DNA from: Lepidodermella squamata | Taxonomy: Eukaryota > Gastrotricha | Assembly (NCBI GenBank): GCA_047495785.1 | Contig: JBLDXI010000074.1 | Coordinates: forward strand, 1,116,001 to 1,180,000 | Direction of reading: 5' to 3' | DNA: 64,000 nt | Shown: one piece after another, positions 9,130 to 19,809 of the stretch | Position numbering within the stretch: the first letter of the stretch is position 1 | Layout of the letters: each line of letters opens with the position of its first letter | Made by a program: the position numbers and the translations under genes | The notes under the pieces: model-generated | Database searches by the model: none | What the model saw: only the letters and a program-made list of their open reading frames with translations | Told to the model about the DNA's origin: nothing

Positions 9130-10857
9130 ATGTCATGGAAAAAGCTAATCAAAAAATGCCGCGTCTGGTTAGCATTCAAATGCACCGTATCACCTGGAAT
9201 AAATTATGATGCCATCATGCCCGCAGTCTTTGACCCCCGTCAACGTTGCTTGAAATTTTTGAATGCAACGGGATTGGAAGACATTGCATTCTGGCAAAAA
9301 ACCGAAAGTGACGTGGCGGCTGATCCACTGATGAAGCCGCTCGACAAGGTTCCCAATGCTCTCCCCATCTCGATATCACGTCTCCAGATGCGAGCCTTGC
9401 TGCGTCGGCTTAAAAACAAAGCTCCCGGTCACGATAATGTCCTGAATGTCCTCATAAAAAACGGTGGCCCCACGTTTCGGAGTCATCTGAAGTTCATCTT
9501 TGAGCTATGCCTTGCCACTGGCTACATGCCTGCAGGTTGGAAAATCGCGATCGTCGTGCCCGTACTAAAGGAAGGAAAGGATAGCCGTTTGGCGGATTCA
9601 TACCGCCCAATCTCTTTACTACCAGCCTTCAGCAAGTTACTGGAGCTACTCGTCACCCTGTTGTTGCTAGAATACCTCGACCTAAAGCGTCTGCTACCCG
9701 ATCATCAATACGGTTTTCGCCGCCTACGTGGTGCTGTGGACCCGCTGTTTCGCTTAATTAGCGACGCAGCCCTGGCTATGGCCAACCATAGCAAGCTGAT
9801 AGCCGTATTTCTAGATTTCCGTGCCGCTTTCGATACAGTTTGGCACGCCGCCTTGTTGCAGAAGCTCAAGGATTCTGGAGCCCCCGAGCCAATTGTGCGC
9901 TGGGTGGCGAACTTCCTCAGCGACAGAAGTTTTCAAGTTCGGGTCGGCGACGACCTGAGCGAGCCCCAGGAAATCAAATGCGGTGTCCCTCAGGGAAGCC
10001 CTTTGAGCCCGCTTCTATTCATCTTCTACTGCGCAGATATGCAGCCCCTGAGAGTAAACCCCGACGACGGTCGAAAAATCGTGGGCACCGGCACTTATGC
10101 CGATGACGCTGCAAACTGGGCATGGGGGCCTCATTATGAGCAATGTGTTTCGCGGCTTCAGTCTCGCTTACGTTCGACAGAAACCTGGTGTGCTAGATGG
10201 CGACTTGACCTCAACCCGACAAAGTGTGAGTGTATTATAATCGGTCATCATGGCGCCTCCTCCCCCTCCGTCCTATTGTCTATTGGTGGTGTGCGAATCC
10301 CGCAAGTGAAAGAGATTAGGTACCTCGGAATCACATTGACTTCGAAACTCTCGTGGGAGAGTCATCTTGATCGGCTATCAGCGAAAATCAAACCCCGAGC
10401 TGCATGCTTACGCGGCATCGCCGCACGAAAAGTTGTCCCTAGTGACCTCTGCGTTCGTTTTAGCAAAGTCCTCATCGAAAGTGTCCTTACCTACGGCTCA
10501 CCAGCCTGGCATTGTCTACCCAAGTCGTCCGAGCTACGTCTGTTCGGCTTCCAGGCCCACGGCTTGAAAGCTGCATTGGATCTGCCTATCGAGTGCGACC
10601 CTTTCGGTGTTGTCGTCGAAGCTGGCGTGGAAGCAATCAGCGACGTATTTAAGCATCAACTGATGCGGTACGCCATCAGGTGCCTCAACGCAAATAACGG
10701 GATGAAGGACTACATATCCTACGTTGCCAGCTGCCAGCCTGACGCCTTCGGCCTCCGAATGCTGGAGAAGCACTGTCCAGCATGGCACTTGCGTGACTGC
10801 ATTAGTGCCCCGGCTAAGCCCTGCCGCCTCATCACCGACATTTTCCCTAAAAACTAA
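9130..10857 (+). CDS. Reverse transcriptase of a Jockey/CR1-like LINE (partial)
   Basis: An uninterrupted 575-codon frame. It copies element RNA into DNA at a nicked target. Visible motifs in order: SYRPISLLPAFSKLLE (about residues 158-173), FLDFRAAFDTVW (227-238, first catalytic Asp), GVPQGSPLSPLLF (285-297) and the YADD catalytic box (323-326), then a thumb region to about 480. The endonuclease domain normally N-terminal to it is missing. The intact frame suggests a fairly young copy, although it cannot be autonomous. Clade assignment rests on motif style only. Confidence 0.9.
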   Translation: MSWKKLIKKCRVWLAFKCTVSPGINYDAIMPAVFDPRQRCLKFLNATGLEDIAFWQKTESDVAADPLMKPLDKVPNALPISISRLQMRALLRRLKNKAPGHDNVLNVLIKNGGPTFRSHLKFIFELCLATGYMPAGWKIAIVVPVLKEGKDSRLADSYRPISLLPAFSKLLELLVTLLLLEYLDLKRLLPDHQYGFRRLRGAVDPLFRLISDAALAMANHSKLIAVFLDFRAAFDTVWHAALLQKLKDSGAPEPIVRWVANFLSDRSFQVRVGDDLSEPQEIKCGVPQGSPLSPLLFIFYCADMQPLRVNPDDGRKIVGTGTYADDAANWAWGPHYEQCVSRLQSRLRSTETWCARWRLDLNPTKCECIIIGHHGASSPSVLLSIGGVRIPQVKEIRYLGITLTSKLSWESHLDRLSAKIKPRAACLRGIAARKVVPSDLCVRFSKVLIESVLTYGSPAWHCLPKSSELRLFGFQAHGLKAALDLPIECDPFGVVVEAGVEAISDVFKHQLMRYAIRCLNANNGMKDYISYVASCQPDAFGLRMLEKHCPAWHLRDCISAPAKPCRLITDIFPKN

Positions 10858-10979
10858 TGTGAGCCTGTGGTTTCCTGTATTCCTTTAGGTGCCCTTGCGA
10901 TCCTCGCCCTTCTGAGCCCCTCTCGAGCCAGCCCGATTAATATGTAAGCTTACCGTTTAATGAATTGATCTCTGCCTTG

Positions 10980-11065
10980 CCTTACAGAGCCCTGAGCCTG
11001 AGCCTGAGTCGTCATGAGCCTGACCTTGAGCCTTGAGCCTTTCGGAACCTGAGCCTTGTCTGATG
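10980..11065 (+). repeat. GAGCCT-rich repeat in the LINE 3' region
   Basis: Degenerate tandem hexamers of the form TGAGCC[TC] recur about nine times between the reverse transcriptase stop and the A-rich end. Confidence 0.6.
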
Positions 11066-11519
11066 AGCTGGAACAGCCCTGCCTGTAAGCCCTTAATTAT
11101 TGCCGTTAACCACATTCGATAATTTTCAGCCCTACTCAATTTGCGCAACGAGCCCGAACCCTCGATCGACTTTTCTACCTTTCTACAAAAACGCACAAAA
11201 AGCCAACAAAAATCGACAAAAACTAAAATACAAAAATAAAATAATAACATAAAACTCGAAATTATGAACTGCCTATGATAATGTTCAATTTATAAATGCT
11301 ACGAGCCCTAGATAGCATGGGGGCAATATATTTTCATGCTCTAATGTCATTCATATGTGCCTATAGCGCCGGCCGGCGGAGGGCCTATATAAATAAAACT
11401 ACGACATGCTAACGGGATGGGTAGAATGCAGAGAGCTTTTGTTGCTGATGACAGGGACTTCTTTCGTCCGCGTGAAAACGGCGGTTGCCCTCGTAGATCG
11501 TCGACTGCACCGACCCATC

Positions 11520-12100
11520 AGCTGGTTTAAATGTTACGTCGTAACACCGATGCAGCAAGTATATCCTTCAAGAAACATCAATAGTGGGCAACCCGTTTCC
11601 ATGAATTGATAAGATACAAGGTCAGACGCCTGGTCGATGTCTATTTTTCGGTAACCAACGATCACTGCAACGCTGGAAAGCAGCCTCGTTAGCGAGACAA
11701 AAACATCATAGGTATGCGCAACTGCTACAGCTGATTGCCGCAACTAATTTCTATGTTCTTCTTTCGTTACAGGAGACAAGCGTGCAAGATGCGTTAGACG
11801 ATCAATTGGTGAGTGAATTAGCAACCGAAAAAATTATAAAGGACACCAAGCTTTACTGAATGGCTGTTCTTCCATTTAGAGCTTCCCATCGAAGCATTCA
11901 AGCTCTATTTGTTTGCAAGTTGCAGCTATTGTTCTTTTAATTTATAGGTCACAATCGCAAGAGTCGACACAATCCCGGCGTCACTGCGAGGTTCATAGTA
12001 GTTGAAAGTCCTTTGGATTATCAGCTCCAGAGTGAATTAAGACCAGAAACAATGGTATTGGGTCAATTAGCTTCCAGCTTTCTTTCTCCGTCAAAAATAC
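11520..12100 (-). repeat. Dispersed repeat, inverted copy
   Basis: Reverse complement of roughly 18960-19390 along most of its length (shared words TACAGCAAGTATATCCTTC, CCATTGTTTCTGGTCTTAAT, GTGACGCCGGGATT). Shorter relatives are at 14394-14560, 22550-22680 and 24285-24430. No coding capacity is evident, and the family is not recognised. Confidence 0.6.
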
Positions 12101-12653
12101 GACGATTTCATCAGACAAGTAATTGATCTTCTTTTAAACCTATCTTCCTCAACAAGATTTAGAACATTCATTCGACAAATAAACAACAGTCGTGGATTTT
12201 TTTGCATTTCTATGTTCTGTGTTTTCACATGACTATGAAAGCGCTCTTCAGGCTGTTAAATCAAGTGAACCCTAGCACCATAGCATTTCCTGGCAGCAGC
12301 CTTTTACTTATTATTAACACACATCATGAGAAAAATTAAATATACGTCGCGCCAATTTTATTGCAACTTTTCACATGAAAACTCCCTTGATCAGAAGAAA
12401 ACAAGGAGAGTTATGCTATGCAGTTGTTTCAAAAGGATGATAAGATTTCGTGAGCAGGAATTCGTCCTTAGAAAGCTTATAAAAACATGTAATAAAGCAA
12501 TGGTGGAAGATACGAGTGGGACTTGAATGACCCAGTCCGTAAATTTTCATGCATTATAGTGCGAATACTCTGAACTGCTCAAGAATTCTCATTGGCTGTA
12601 CATAATAGTGATTTGAACAATCCGCTACTAACATGTTACTTGATATGGCTAGT
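12100..12653. other. No gene seen
   Basis: AT-rich spacer between the dispersed repeat and arm B. Its short frame at 12326-12526 has no signal peptide, motif or splice context. Confidence 0.4.
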
Positions 12654-13519
12654 TTACTGGGTGGTGGAGATGCACTTCTCGAGGGTGAGGCCGTAGGCGG
12701 AAACTGAGCCCCACGTGTTGACGTTGGCGACAGACGGCGAGGCGGCGTTGGTGCCGCCGAAGATGCCAGCGCAGCAAGTGGCGAACGACGTGTAGGTGTA
12801 CGTGTTGGCTGGGGCAGCAGTGAACTACACATATTATGGGAACAGATATATAAGATCGAGCCCCAATAAAGAGACATTTCTTTCCTTACCAGAGTGGTGC
12901 CGGTGATGAGGGCATCAGTGCCAGAAGACGTGTATGGGAAGCGGGTGCAGTAGCCCTGCTTGGTGTTGGCCGGCGATGCGGGCGTGGCGACCTTGTACGG
13001 CAGGGCGTCGGGGCCGGCGATGCACGCCAGAGTCGGGTTCGTCGGCGAGGTTTGTGGGATGTACTCGTAGCGGATGTTCGCCGCCGTGGTCGTCGTCGCA
13101 GCGCAGCAGTCACTGAACGCCGTGTAGCTGTTAGGAGTGGTTGTTTGTTGCTGTTTTTACAGGTATGGGGATAGTGAATTATTTCAGTGATGAATGAGAA
13201 ATTGACTTACCGCTGAACCAGTGGTGAGGGCCGCCGTGCACGTAGCGCCGCTGGCGAGGCAGTACTTGACGTTGCTCTGTGTGATGCCGGTGCCGCCCTG
13301 TGTCGTCGCGATGACGCACAGCTGGTACGTGATCGTGGTCAGGCAGCTCTTTGTCGAGTCGGTGCACGCCTGAGCAGACGTGACGCATGTGTTTCCGGAC
13401 GTGCAAGTTGTGGAGCCCGAAGCAGTGGTTGGGCATGGCGTGGAGGTTGTCGACGCAGGGCACGCATCGACGGCCGCAAATGCGACGGCGAGCACAGCCA
13501 TGTACTTGAGGAATGCCAT
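12654..13519 (-). CDS. Cys/Thr-rich secreted protein, 246 aa, copy B
   Basis: Exons 13519-13211, 13150-12890 and 12824-12654, the same phase-0 structure as copy A. The introns appear identical to those of copy A, which for neutral sequence implies very recent duplication or ongoing gene conversion. Signal peptide, Thr-rich Cys segment and two YTxF-x2-CCA blocks are all retained, and no disabling change is seen. A TATA-like GTATAAG is at 13595-13599. The product should be secreted; function unknown. Confidence 0.8.
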
Positions 13520-14210
13520 CCTTTGACAGATGAGGTGTTATCTAAGGTGTTAGAGAAAGTGAATAGATGACTTTGTTGCGTGTCAGAGGAAGTCTTATAC
13601 CTGAATCTGAGCATGTCTGCCGCCATCTCGCTCCAGATGCAGAAATCTGCTGAATTCAAGGGACAGTGTAGAGTCGAAGATCTACGAGAGCAGCCGCAGT
13701 TTTCACGCTCAATGAAGGACGCTCCGTAATTCGCAGCAAAAGCTTTCAGTGATTTACCGAAACCTTGACAACGGTTGGTCATGCTGTCATCATAATTTAT
13801 TCCAAGGGATACGGCAAGTTCGAAGGCCAACCAGAACCAGACACGACATTTTTGACCAGCTTTTTCACGAAATGCTCTAGGACGTGTATTGGTTGCTTGG
13901 AGTCCCCGAACTGCTAGCAGTTGCCACTGTCAGGTCACCCTATCTTTGATGAAGCAACCTAGCTCATTTCAATAAATCAAACGCTTGCTGAGTGTTGCCT
14001 AGATGAATGACCTAACCCCGCGGGAGATTCAGCTAGACTTTTCGAAGGATTGTGCCAAGCTAGAAGATGATACAATTGAGCCATAAAAAAGTTTCAAGTG
14101 AATACGGTACTTGTTGAACTTTTAGACGTGACATGTCAGAGAAGACCGAGTTCCCATTGAGTAAATCTGGACAGCCGTTCTATTGAAGACGATCTCCAGC
14201 GCCGTACATC
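12654..14210 (-). repeat. Inner inverted-duplication arm B
   Basis: Inverted partner of 7369-8731. Homology stops precisely after the gene's stop codon at the inner end. The promoter-side half includes a LINE fragment at about 13640-13870 that reads through MSWKK-type reverse-transcriptase upstream sequence (FELAVSLGINYDD), which arm A has mostly lost. Confidence 0.85.
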
Positions 14211-14393
14211 CCGCCAGAACAGCCGCGCTATCACGGGCTGTTTTCGATAAAATGTCGATACAGAACCGATACGACTTGTGTTTCGCCTTGTCAAGCTTTT
14301 TGATTGTGTGATTGCAACTCGGCATACCACGAATATGGTAAATCACAAAAATACGACATTGAAATTGAAATTCGTGTATCCTATTCTTCAAGG

Positions 14394-14560
14394 CAGAAAC
14401 AATGCTGTGACCTATTTAACCAGTTTCCATTGTTATTTGGTCTTGATTCACTCTCATCTTATGGATAAAGCAGACTTTTCTTTTACTGGCTTTGTCTACT
14501 CAGAAGGTAGACAATAATGACCTACAAATTACGAGAACAATTGTTGCAAATTGTTGATTA
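14394..14560 (+). repeat. Dispersed repeat, short copy
   Basis: Shares CAATGCTGTGACCTATTTAA with 22553 and GGTTTCCATTGTT with 24309, and ends in the family's GACCTACAAATTA. Partial member of the family described at 11520. Confidence 0.5.
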
Positions 14561-15332
14561 TTTAGTGTTGATAATGCAGTGATAACCATTATTATAAAAA
14601 TTATTATAAAAATATTCTCGCTTTGATCGCTGATTTCAATTTAGAATCTTTCAATACTTTTCGATCGACACTATTATTTGTGACCTAGCTAATTGTCTGT
14701 TCGGCAATTTTAACACCAAGTTATATTGAAATACCTAATGAATTTGATATTGGAACTGAGCTATTCCATAGTTAATACATTTTTCGTCCTAGTAAAGCCG
14801 TCAGTTGCATCTTTTGTGTTAGGCAGAAAGCTTTTTCGTTGAATTTTGGCTAATGCCCGGCATTCTATTTTCACTGCCGACACTAAAATTGTCTATTTTC
14901 ACAATTTTTGACGCACAAAAACCCAAATTTAAAACCAATCTCATGCTGAAAAGTGCTTCATACTTTGGATTTTAGCTAGTAACATCTCCGTATGCCTAGC
15001 ATCCTACATCTTTTTCTATGTAGAATTCAGTGGCGTGCAATTGAGACCGCAAGAAAAGAAATACAAACTCGGTGGTGCGGTGATTCACAATGGAAAAACT
15101 ATTGTGTATGAACTCCTTTGAGTATATCGCAAGTGTTGAGGAATTGCATCTAAGTATCTGTTTAGCACGATTATCATTTCATACCGGATATTTATTTTTA
15201 ACATTATGTATCCGATCACAGGTTTGGGGATTCTCCAGCATCAAGCAATTTCTTGTTGTTTTCAAATTTGATAATTCAAATAAAATTTCTGAATGGTAAA
15301 TTATCGGGGAAAACTTTTTTCATCCGACCAAT
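14561..15332. other. No gene seen
   Basis: AT-rich spacer. The open frame at 15090-15299 is hydrophobic but has no splice partners or recognisable family. Confidence 0.4.
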
Positions 15333-15608
15333 GTCTTTTTTTATCCGACCAATGTCTTATGTCATCCGACAACCAAAAATGTGACTAAAACCAGCCGACT
15401 TGCTTTTTCATATTTTCAAAAAATTACAGTAAAAAAGTGACAACTCGGATCGACATTGATCTTTCACCATAAAATTCCGCCGGTTCAGGGGCCGAAATAG
15501 GGTGCATGAAAGGGGTCTGCCCCTACGGAAAAATCGAACTTGGGAAAATCGAGAAAATCGATATTTTCATGTCGGATGAAATAAGACATTGGTCGGATAA
15601 AAAAAGTC
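15333..15608. mobile_element. MITE with 38-bp terminal inverted repeats
   Basis: 15333-15370 (ATCCGACCAATGTCTTATGT, then CATCCGAC) is matched by the inverted 15571-15608 with about two differences. About 276 bp long with no coding capacity. A partial duplicate of the left repeat lies just outside (15318-15336). Family not assigned. Confidence 0.75.
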
Positions 15609-15941
15609 ACACCCAAATTATCCATTTTGATTCACTGCCTTGGCTCGCATTTAGCAAAGGATGCGTTGGATAGTTTAGCATCATTATGAATCATTTTCTC
15701 GCTGGTAGTATGTAATGCGGTATATTCAACTTTTGACTTCATGTGTCAATACAATGCCGATGACGCCGTTGCCCCTTGGCATGGAAGAAACGCACCTGCA
15801 TTTCTGCAAATAAAGGGACCGCGCTTAGTTTTTTCCGCATGTATTAACGTCAAGAGCGCTAAACGCCGCCCTGGTAATTACTCATAGGGAATTCATGTGA
15901 GCAGGTGCTAATACCATCGCGAAATTTTATATAAAAAAAGG

Positions 15942-17243
15942 ATGAAAATTGTTTGTTCACACGAAAGATCTTTCTCGATTTCAATAAAAGCAAGACGGAA
16001 TCACTCCGATTCTATCAGTTCCATAAGACTGCTAGTGATAAGTCTTTTGCCGCTATTAACGGAAGGCTATATACCGCCTGAAGAAGCGTTGCGATTGTCT
16101 TTGATCGAGAACTGCAATATTCGTGCAAATTCAAGGCCAGTATTCAACGCAAGAGATCCTGTTAGAGCTACAGCTACTTTTGATGCCCATTACCTCGGCG
16201 CAATAAATGACCGCGATCAAACGTCAGTTTTTACTAATAAATCTAACATATTTCTCATAGAATTTCCAAAATAGCTTCAGCGTTTTCGCGGCTTTGAACG
16301 TCAACTGGAAGCATGTCTGCGTCGAAGCGTTCAACTGGTCAAGTAAGCCCGAGTTCGCAGGGATATCAATTTTGAATGAAAAAAGCAAGTATGTTTGGAT
16401 GCCGCCTATTTATCTAATCAATGCAGCTGAAGAGTTTGAGCTGACAAAATTCAATCCACTCTCAAGCTACCGACCAAGCGGTTTGATAGCGAACACTTTT
16501 CCCGGTCATTTCACCAGCTTTTGTGACATTGAGCAAGGATTAGACCTTGAAATGATAAGCCAACTAAGATTTGATTTTACAGCTTCTTCAAGTTCCCATT
16601 TGACACTCAAACTTGTGGATTCGTAATAGAGCCGTACATATACGATGCGGTTTTCGACGTGATCCTAGATCCAGAAGCAACAGACCTTATCCGCATTAAT
16701 CCGTCCACATTCAATAAGCAGGCAAATTTGTGGATATTTATCGCTGCAACTGCGCGGAATAAGAGTGTCACCTACCCAGGCTACGTCAATTATCACTGGT
16801 CTCACCTTGAGTTTCTCTTCACCTTCAGACGCCGATACGAGTACTATGCATGCTCGATTTTTTTGCCATCTTTTGCGCTGTTGCTACTTCAAGCTCTTGC
16901 GGGCCTACTGCCGCCTGACGATACGGCTAGGCCTTCTTTCAACATTACAGTCGTCCTTGCATTCAGTGTTCTCCAGTCTATGGTTTATGGCCAAATTCCC
17001 CAGACGTCGGACACTCCTCTGATAGTCTACTTCATCCTAACTCAACTGTGCACCAGCGTTTTGTTCTGTTGTTATAATCTAGTCTCGTGTTTCTTGGCTC
17101 AACTTGTGTGCGGTAGGGAATGTCTGGTCTTCAAGAAGTACAAAGTCAGCCTTATAAGGCTGATTGATATATTAACACACGTCTTTCTACTCTTTATGAA
17201 TATTGTTCTTAATGTTGTGGTAATTTCCCTTATGACGTCGTGA
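15942..17243 (+). CDS. Cys-loop ligand-gated ion channel subunit, 399 aa
   Basis: Exons 15942-16222, 16275-16532 and 16583-17243 join into one frame. A pentameric neurotransmitter-gated channel subunit at the plasma membrane. Exon joining restores the diagnostic Cys-loop C-x13-C (Cys177 to Cys191, reading DIDFFKFPFDTQT). It requires a GC-AG intron (GA|GCAAGG...TTTACAG), a known minor splice type. M1 spans about 267-288, M2 297-316, M3 326-355 and M4 373-396; the M3-M4 loop is only about 17 residues, far shorter than in classical receptors. The M2 sequence is unusual (FNITVVLAFSVLQSM). The N-terminal signal (LLVISLLPLL) begins about 30 residues in, so the true start may differ. TATATAAA lies about 15 nt before the ATG. 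Confidence 0.85.
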
Positions 17244-17253
17244 TTCTTCGGCT

Positions 17254-17259
17254 AATAAA
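17254..17259 (+). terminator. Poly(A) signal of the channel gene
   Basis: AATAAA eleven nucleotides after the stop codon, implying a very short 3' UTR. Confidence 0.5.
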
Positions 17260-17460
17260 ACGATAATTTTATGTGCAAACTTGTCCCAGCCGTGGATCAA
17301 ACCTGCGGTGTGCTATTTTACGTATCCTGCCGAACCCATTCACGTTTTGTCAGCAAATGTTTTGAAAGAATAGAAAAATAGAAAGGAGAGAAGAAACAAG
17401 GTAGCAAAACTCAGTATACCTATGGTGATCGGTGAGGATTAAAATTATCATCTAGAACTA

Positions 17461-17780
17461 GATGGAAAATTATTGGAGAAAGTTAACTACATCTTTCCAA
17501 TATTTAGGTGTTATCATCACATCAGATGGTAAAATGGACGATGATTATATACCTAACATCGATACCAGATAAGATCTGTGAAGTTTTGCAATTAAGTAAA
17601 ATAAGCGAAAAACACAAACGGAAATATTTCGGTCACATTATTCGCCAAGATGAGCATGACACGGAAAGTCTCACGAATATTATGTATTATTGGAAAGCGG
17701 TCGAGTTGGTCGACCCGAGTTGCCACGCGGTAAGCCGCCAAACCCGATGGACCGATAGTCTGAAGGGAGGACGTAAATAA
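17461..17780 (+). pseudogene. Decayed reverse transcriptase C-terminal fragment
   Basis: Split frames read QYLGVIITSDGKMDDDY and, after frame changes, KYFGHIIRQDEHDTE, then RQTRWTDSLKGGRK. These are the connection/C-terminal words of endonuclease-type non-LTR elements (YLG, FGHIxR, RWxDxLK). No catalytic box remains. It lies just outside the right outer arm. Confidence 0.6.
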
Positions 17781-17952
17781 AACTTATTTATTTTGGTCAG
17801 AGACTATAATAAACCAGGTTCATTGTTCCAATGAATTTCCGATCATGAAATGGACTGAAAAATAGTGAAATAGAAGTTCGATGGAGATGGATGCAATTTT
17901 TAGTTTCTCACAATTCAAAGTGTAATTTGGGACCAATGAAATAACTTTTAGT

Positions 17953-17960
17953 TGACGTCA
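17953..17960 (+). promoter_or_regulatory. CRE-like palindrome TGACGTCA
   Basis: Perfect site about 230 bp upstream of the second 79-residue peptide gene, conserved with 4731-4738. Confidence 0.5.
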
Positions 17961-18188
17961 TCGTCTTAACATGCAAAAAACTCGTCTGCTAGCGTCATTG
18001 CAGTGCAAATAAAGAGGACCGCGCTAAGTTCGCAAGTAATGACGGCATGGATGACTAATATTGCGCTTGTCGATCGCTGCGTAAGAGCAGGTGATAACTT
18101 CTATTTAATAATTGGACTGCGACGCATTAGATCAACCACAATACCATATTGCAATAACACTATTTTTTCACGGAAAACTCGTCAAAAG

Positions 18189-18484
18189 ATGAACAACCTA
18201 TTCCTCCTCATCATCATCGTCATTGCTGCATTGGTTAGTTTCTGATTTTATACTCCGATAATTTGATGGTTAACGTTGGTATATTACAGATCTCCTCCTT
18301 AGCAGCTGAGCCGGCACATGAAATTGAACCTGATAGCATTAACCGCCATTCTGAAGAAGAAATCTTCGAGAGGATAGCTAACTATCGCACAAATTATCCC
18401 AGAATTCTGAGCTCTGCGAGAACGGTTGATCGCGAAGAGTACTTCGAAAGGCTGACAAATGATCAAATTTCTCCCAAGCCTTGA
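18189..18484 (+). CDS. Small secreted peptide, 79 aa, copy 2
   Basis: Exon 1 18189-18233, phase-0 intron 18234-18289 (GTTAGT...TTACAG), exon 2 18290-18484. The signal peptide MNNLFLLIIIVIAAL continues into exon 2, ending near LAAE. Differences from copy 1 include L5F, Q22E, Y51S and G56D, so the reading frame is preserved between the copies. No cysteines, no amidation site and no recognised family. The intron within the signal peptide is also seen in the 60-residue precursor gene at 56.5 kb. Confidence 0.65.
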
Positions 18485-18608
18485 CGCGTTTAAGCATCTC
18501 TGACTATAAACACGGCTAGCATCGATGATTGATATTCTATATTCAACAAATTTAGATTACCTAATACGAAATAAATTAATGCGAAATCATGTCAATTTTT
18601 TTTGAAGG

Positions 18609-18959
18609 CTTATAACAGCAGGTCTTTCATACGAAAGTTTGCCATCCCAGCGCTACAACTTTTCCAAAAGATCGATTCGAGTGAATACGGCTTCTTTTAC
18701 CGTGAAATAAGCTGCATGACAAGTATTAGGCGAAACGAAAACGAAAAAGAAAAGCTGTTCATTCTGTCATTTCTTCCCACGTGAAATAATCAAATACACA
18801 CAAGTACAGACAAATATTCAGGTCGGAAGGGAATAAAGAATTGGGCACACTACAGCAAGGCGCTTGGCTATTACGGCAGGACGCCGCTCGTGATTTCGGA
18901 CCCCCTACCCAGGCTGGTCGAAAACAAACGAATCATTTACGTCGTCAATTTTGAAGTCT
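18609..18959. other. No gene seen
   Basis: Spacer between the outer arm and the dispersed repeat. No supported feature. Confidence 0.4.
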
Positions 18960-19390
18960 TTCTGCCGGAGAAACAAACCTGCAAGCTAATTGGCCAATTC
19001 CCATTGTTTCTGGTCTTAATTCTCTGTGCAGCTGATAATGCAAAGGACTGCTGTGAATCTCATAGTGACGCCGGGATTACGTCGACTTTTGTGATTGTGA
19101 CCTACAAATTAAATAAACAATAGCTACAACCTGCAAACAAATCTTAAAGTGTTAATTTGAATGCCTCGATGGGAAGCTCTAAAAGCAAAAGAACAACCAT
19201 GTAGTAAAGTCTGTTTTCAGCAAGCATTGCCATGATCGTTGGTATAACTTCTGAGACCATAGAATAGACATCGCCTGTCAGACGTTAGATGTTCTGATCA
19301 ATTCATTTGAGCGGTTTTCTCGCAACCGGTTTAACTCGAAGGATATACTTGCTGTATCAATGTTAAAACGCAACTTTTTTAAATTTTATT
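18960..19390 (+). repeat. Dispersed repeat, long copy
   Basis: Best match to the inverted copy at 11520-12100. The open frame at 18890-19123 falls inside it and is probably fortuitous. Confidence 0.6.
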
Positions 19391-19809
19391 TTTTTAATCA
19401 TCCCAAGGCCAATTTTGCAGAAGTGATTTGGCAGTGATTTCAATTCAACTTGCTCTTAACATCATTTAGCAACTGCGTGAAATGTTACAACCACGCTTTA
19501 CATTTATTCGCCTATTTAATTCAGGAATGTAGCAGGAAATTTAACTTGACACCATACCGTAAATGTTAAAATGAAAGTTCAATGCGTACCAACAGTGGTT
19601 TCAGAATCAATCGGGCCTCATATCATTTTAAATTCTGGGAATTAAATAAAATTAGGCACCGGCTATTACTTCAACATTTACGGAATGTGGATGATAGGAG
19701 TTAATGCTACAGTTCTTATGCCATTTCCCCACAGTTGAATTATGTTAGTGATAGCAGAGTTGTGCGACCAAACAGGATTACTACGTGGTGGTTTCCTGGT
19801 GTTGTCGAT
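19391..19809. other. 3' flank of gene C
   Basis: AT-rich. After the stop codon of copy C (minus strand) the sequence GACAACACCAGGAAAC matches the 3' flank of copy A. Nothing else is seen. Confidence 0.4.

Larger units (their letters stand above)
9100..11250 (+). mobile_element. 5'-truncated non-LTR retrotransposon (LINE)
   Basis: The element comprises a reverse-transcriptase frame, a GAGCCT-rich 3' region and an A-rich tail at about 11186-11250. No apurinic endonuclease domain or first ORF is present upstream, and an in-frame stop lies just before the ATG, so the copy is 5'-truncated as is usual for LINEs. Related fragments of the same stretch (GGAAAAAGCT followed by TCAAAAA) occur at about 7714-7740 and, inverted, at 13640-13870 in the duplicated arms. 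Confidence 0.85.
17906..18608 (+). repeat. Outer inverted-duplication arm, right copy
   Basis: Inverted partner of 4086-4858 (about 13 kb apart), covering the peptide gene and both flanks. Confidence 0.8.

Noticed and set aside
18890-19123. 77-codon frame
   Set aside because: Falls within the dispersed repeat; the inverted copy at 11.5 kb does not keep the frame.
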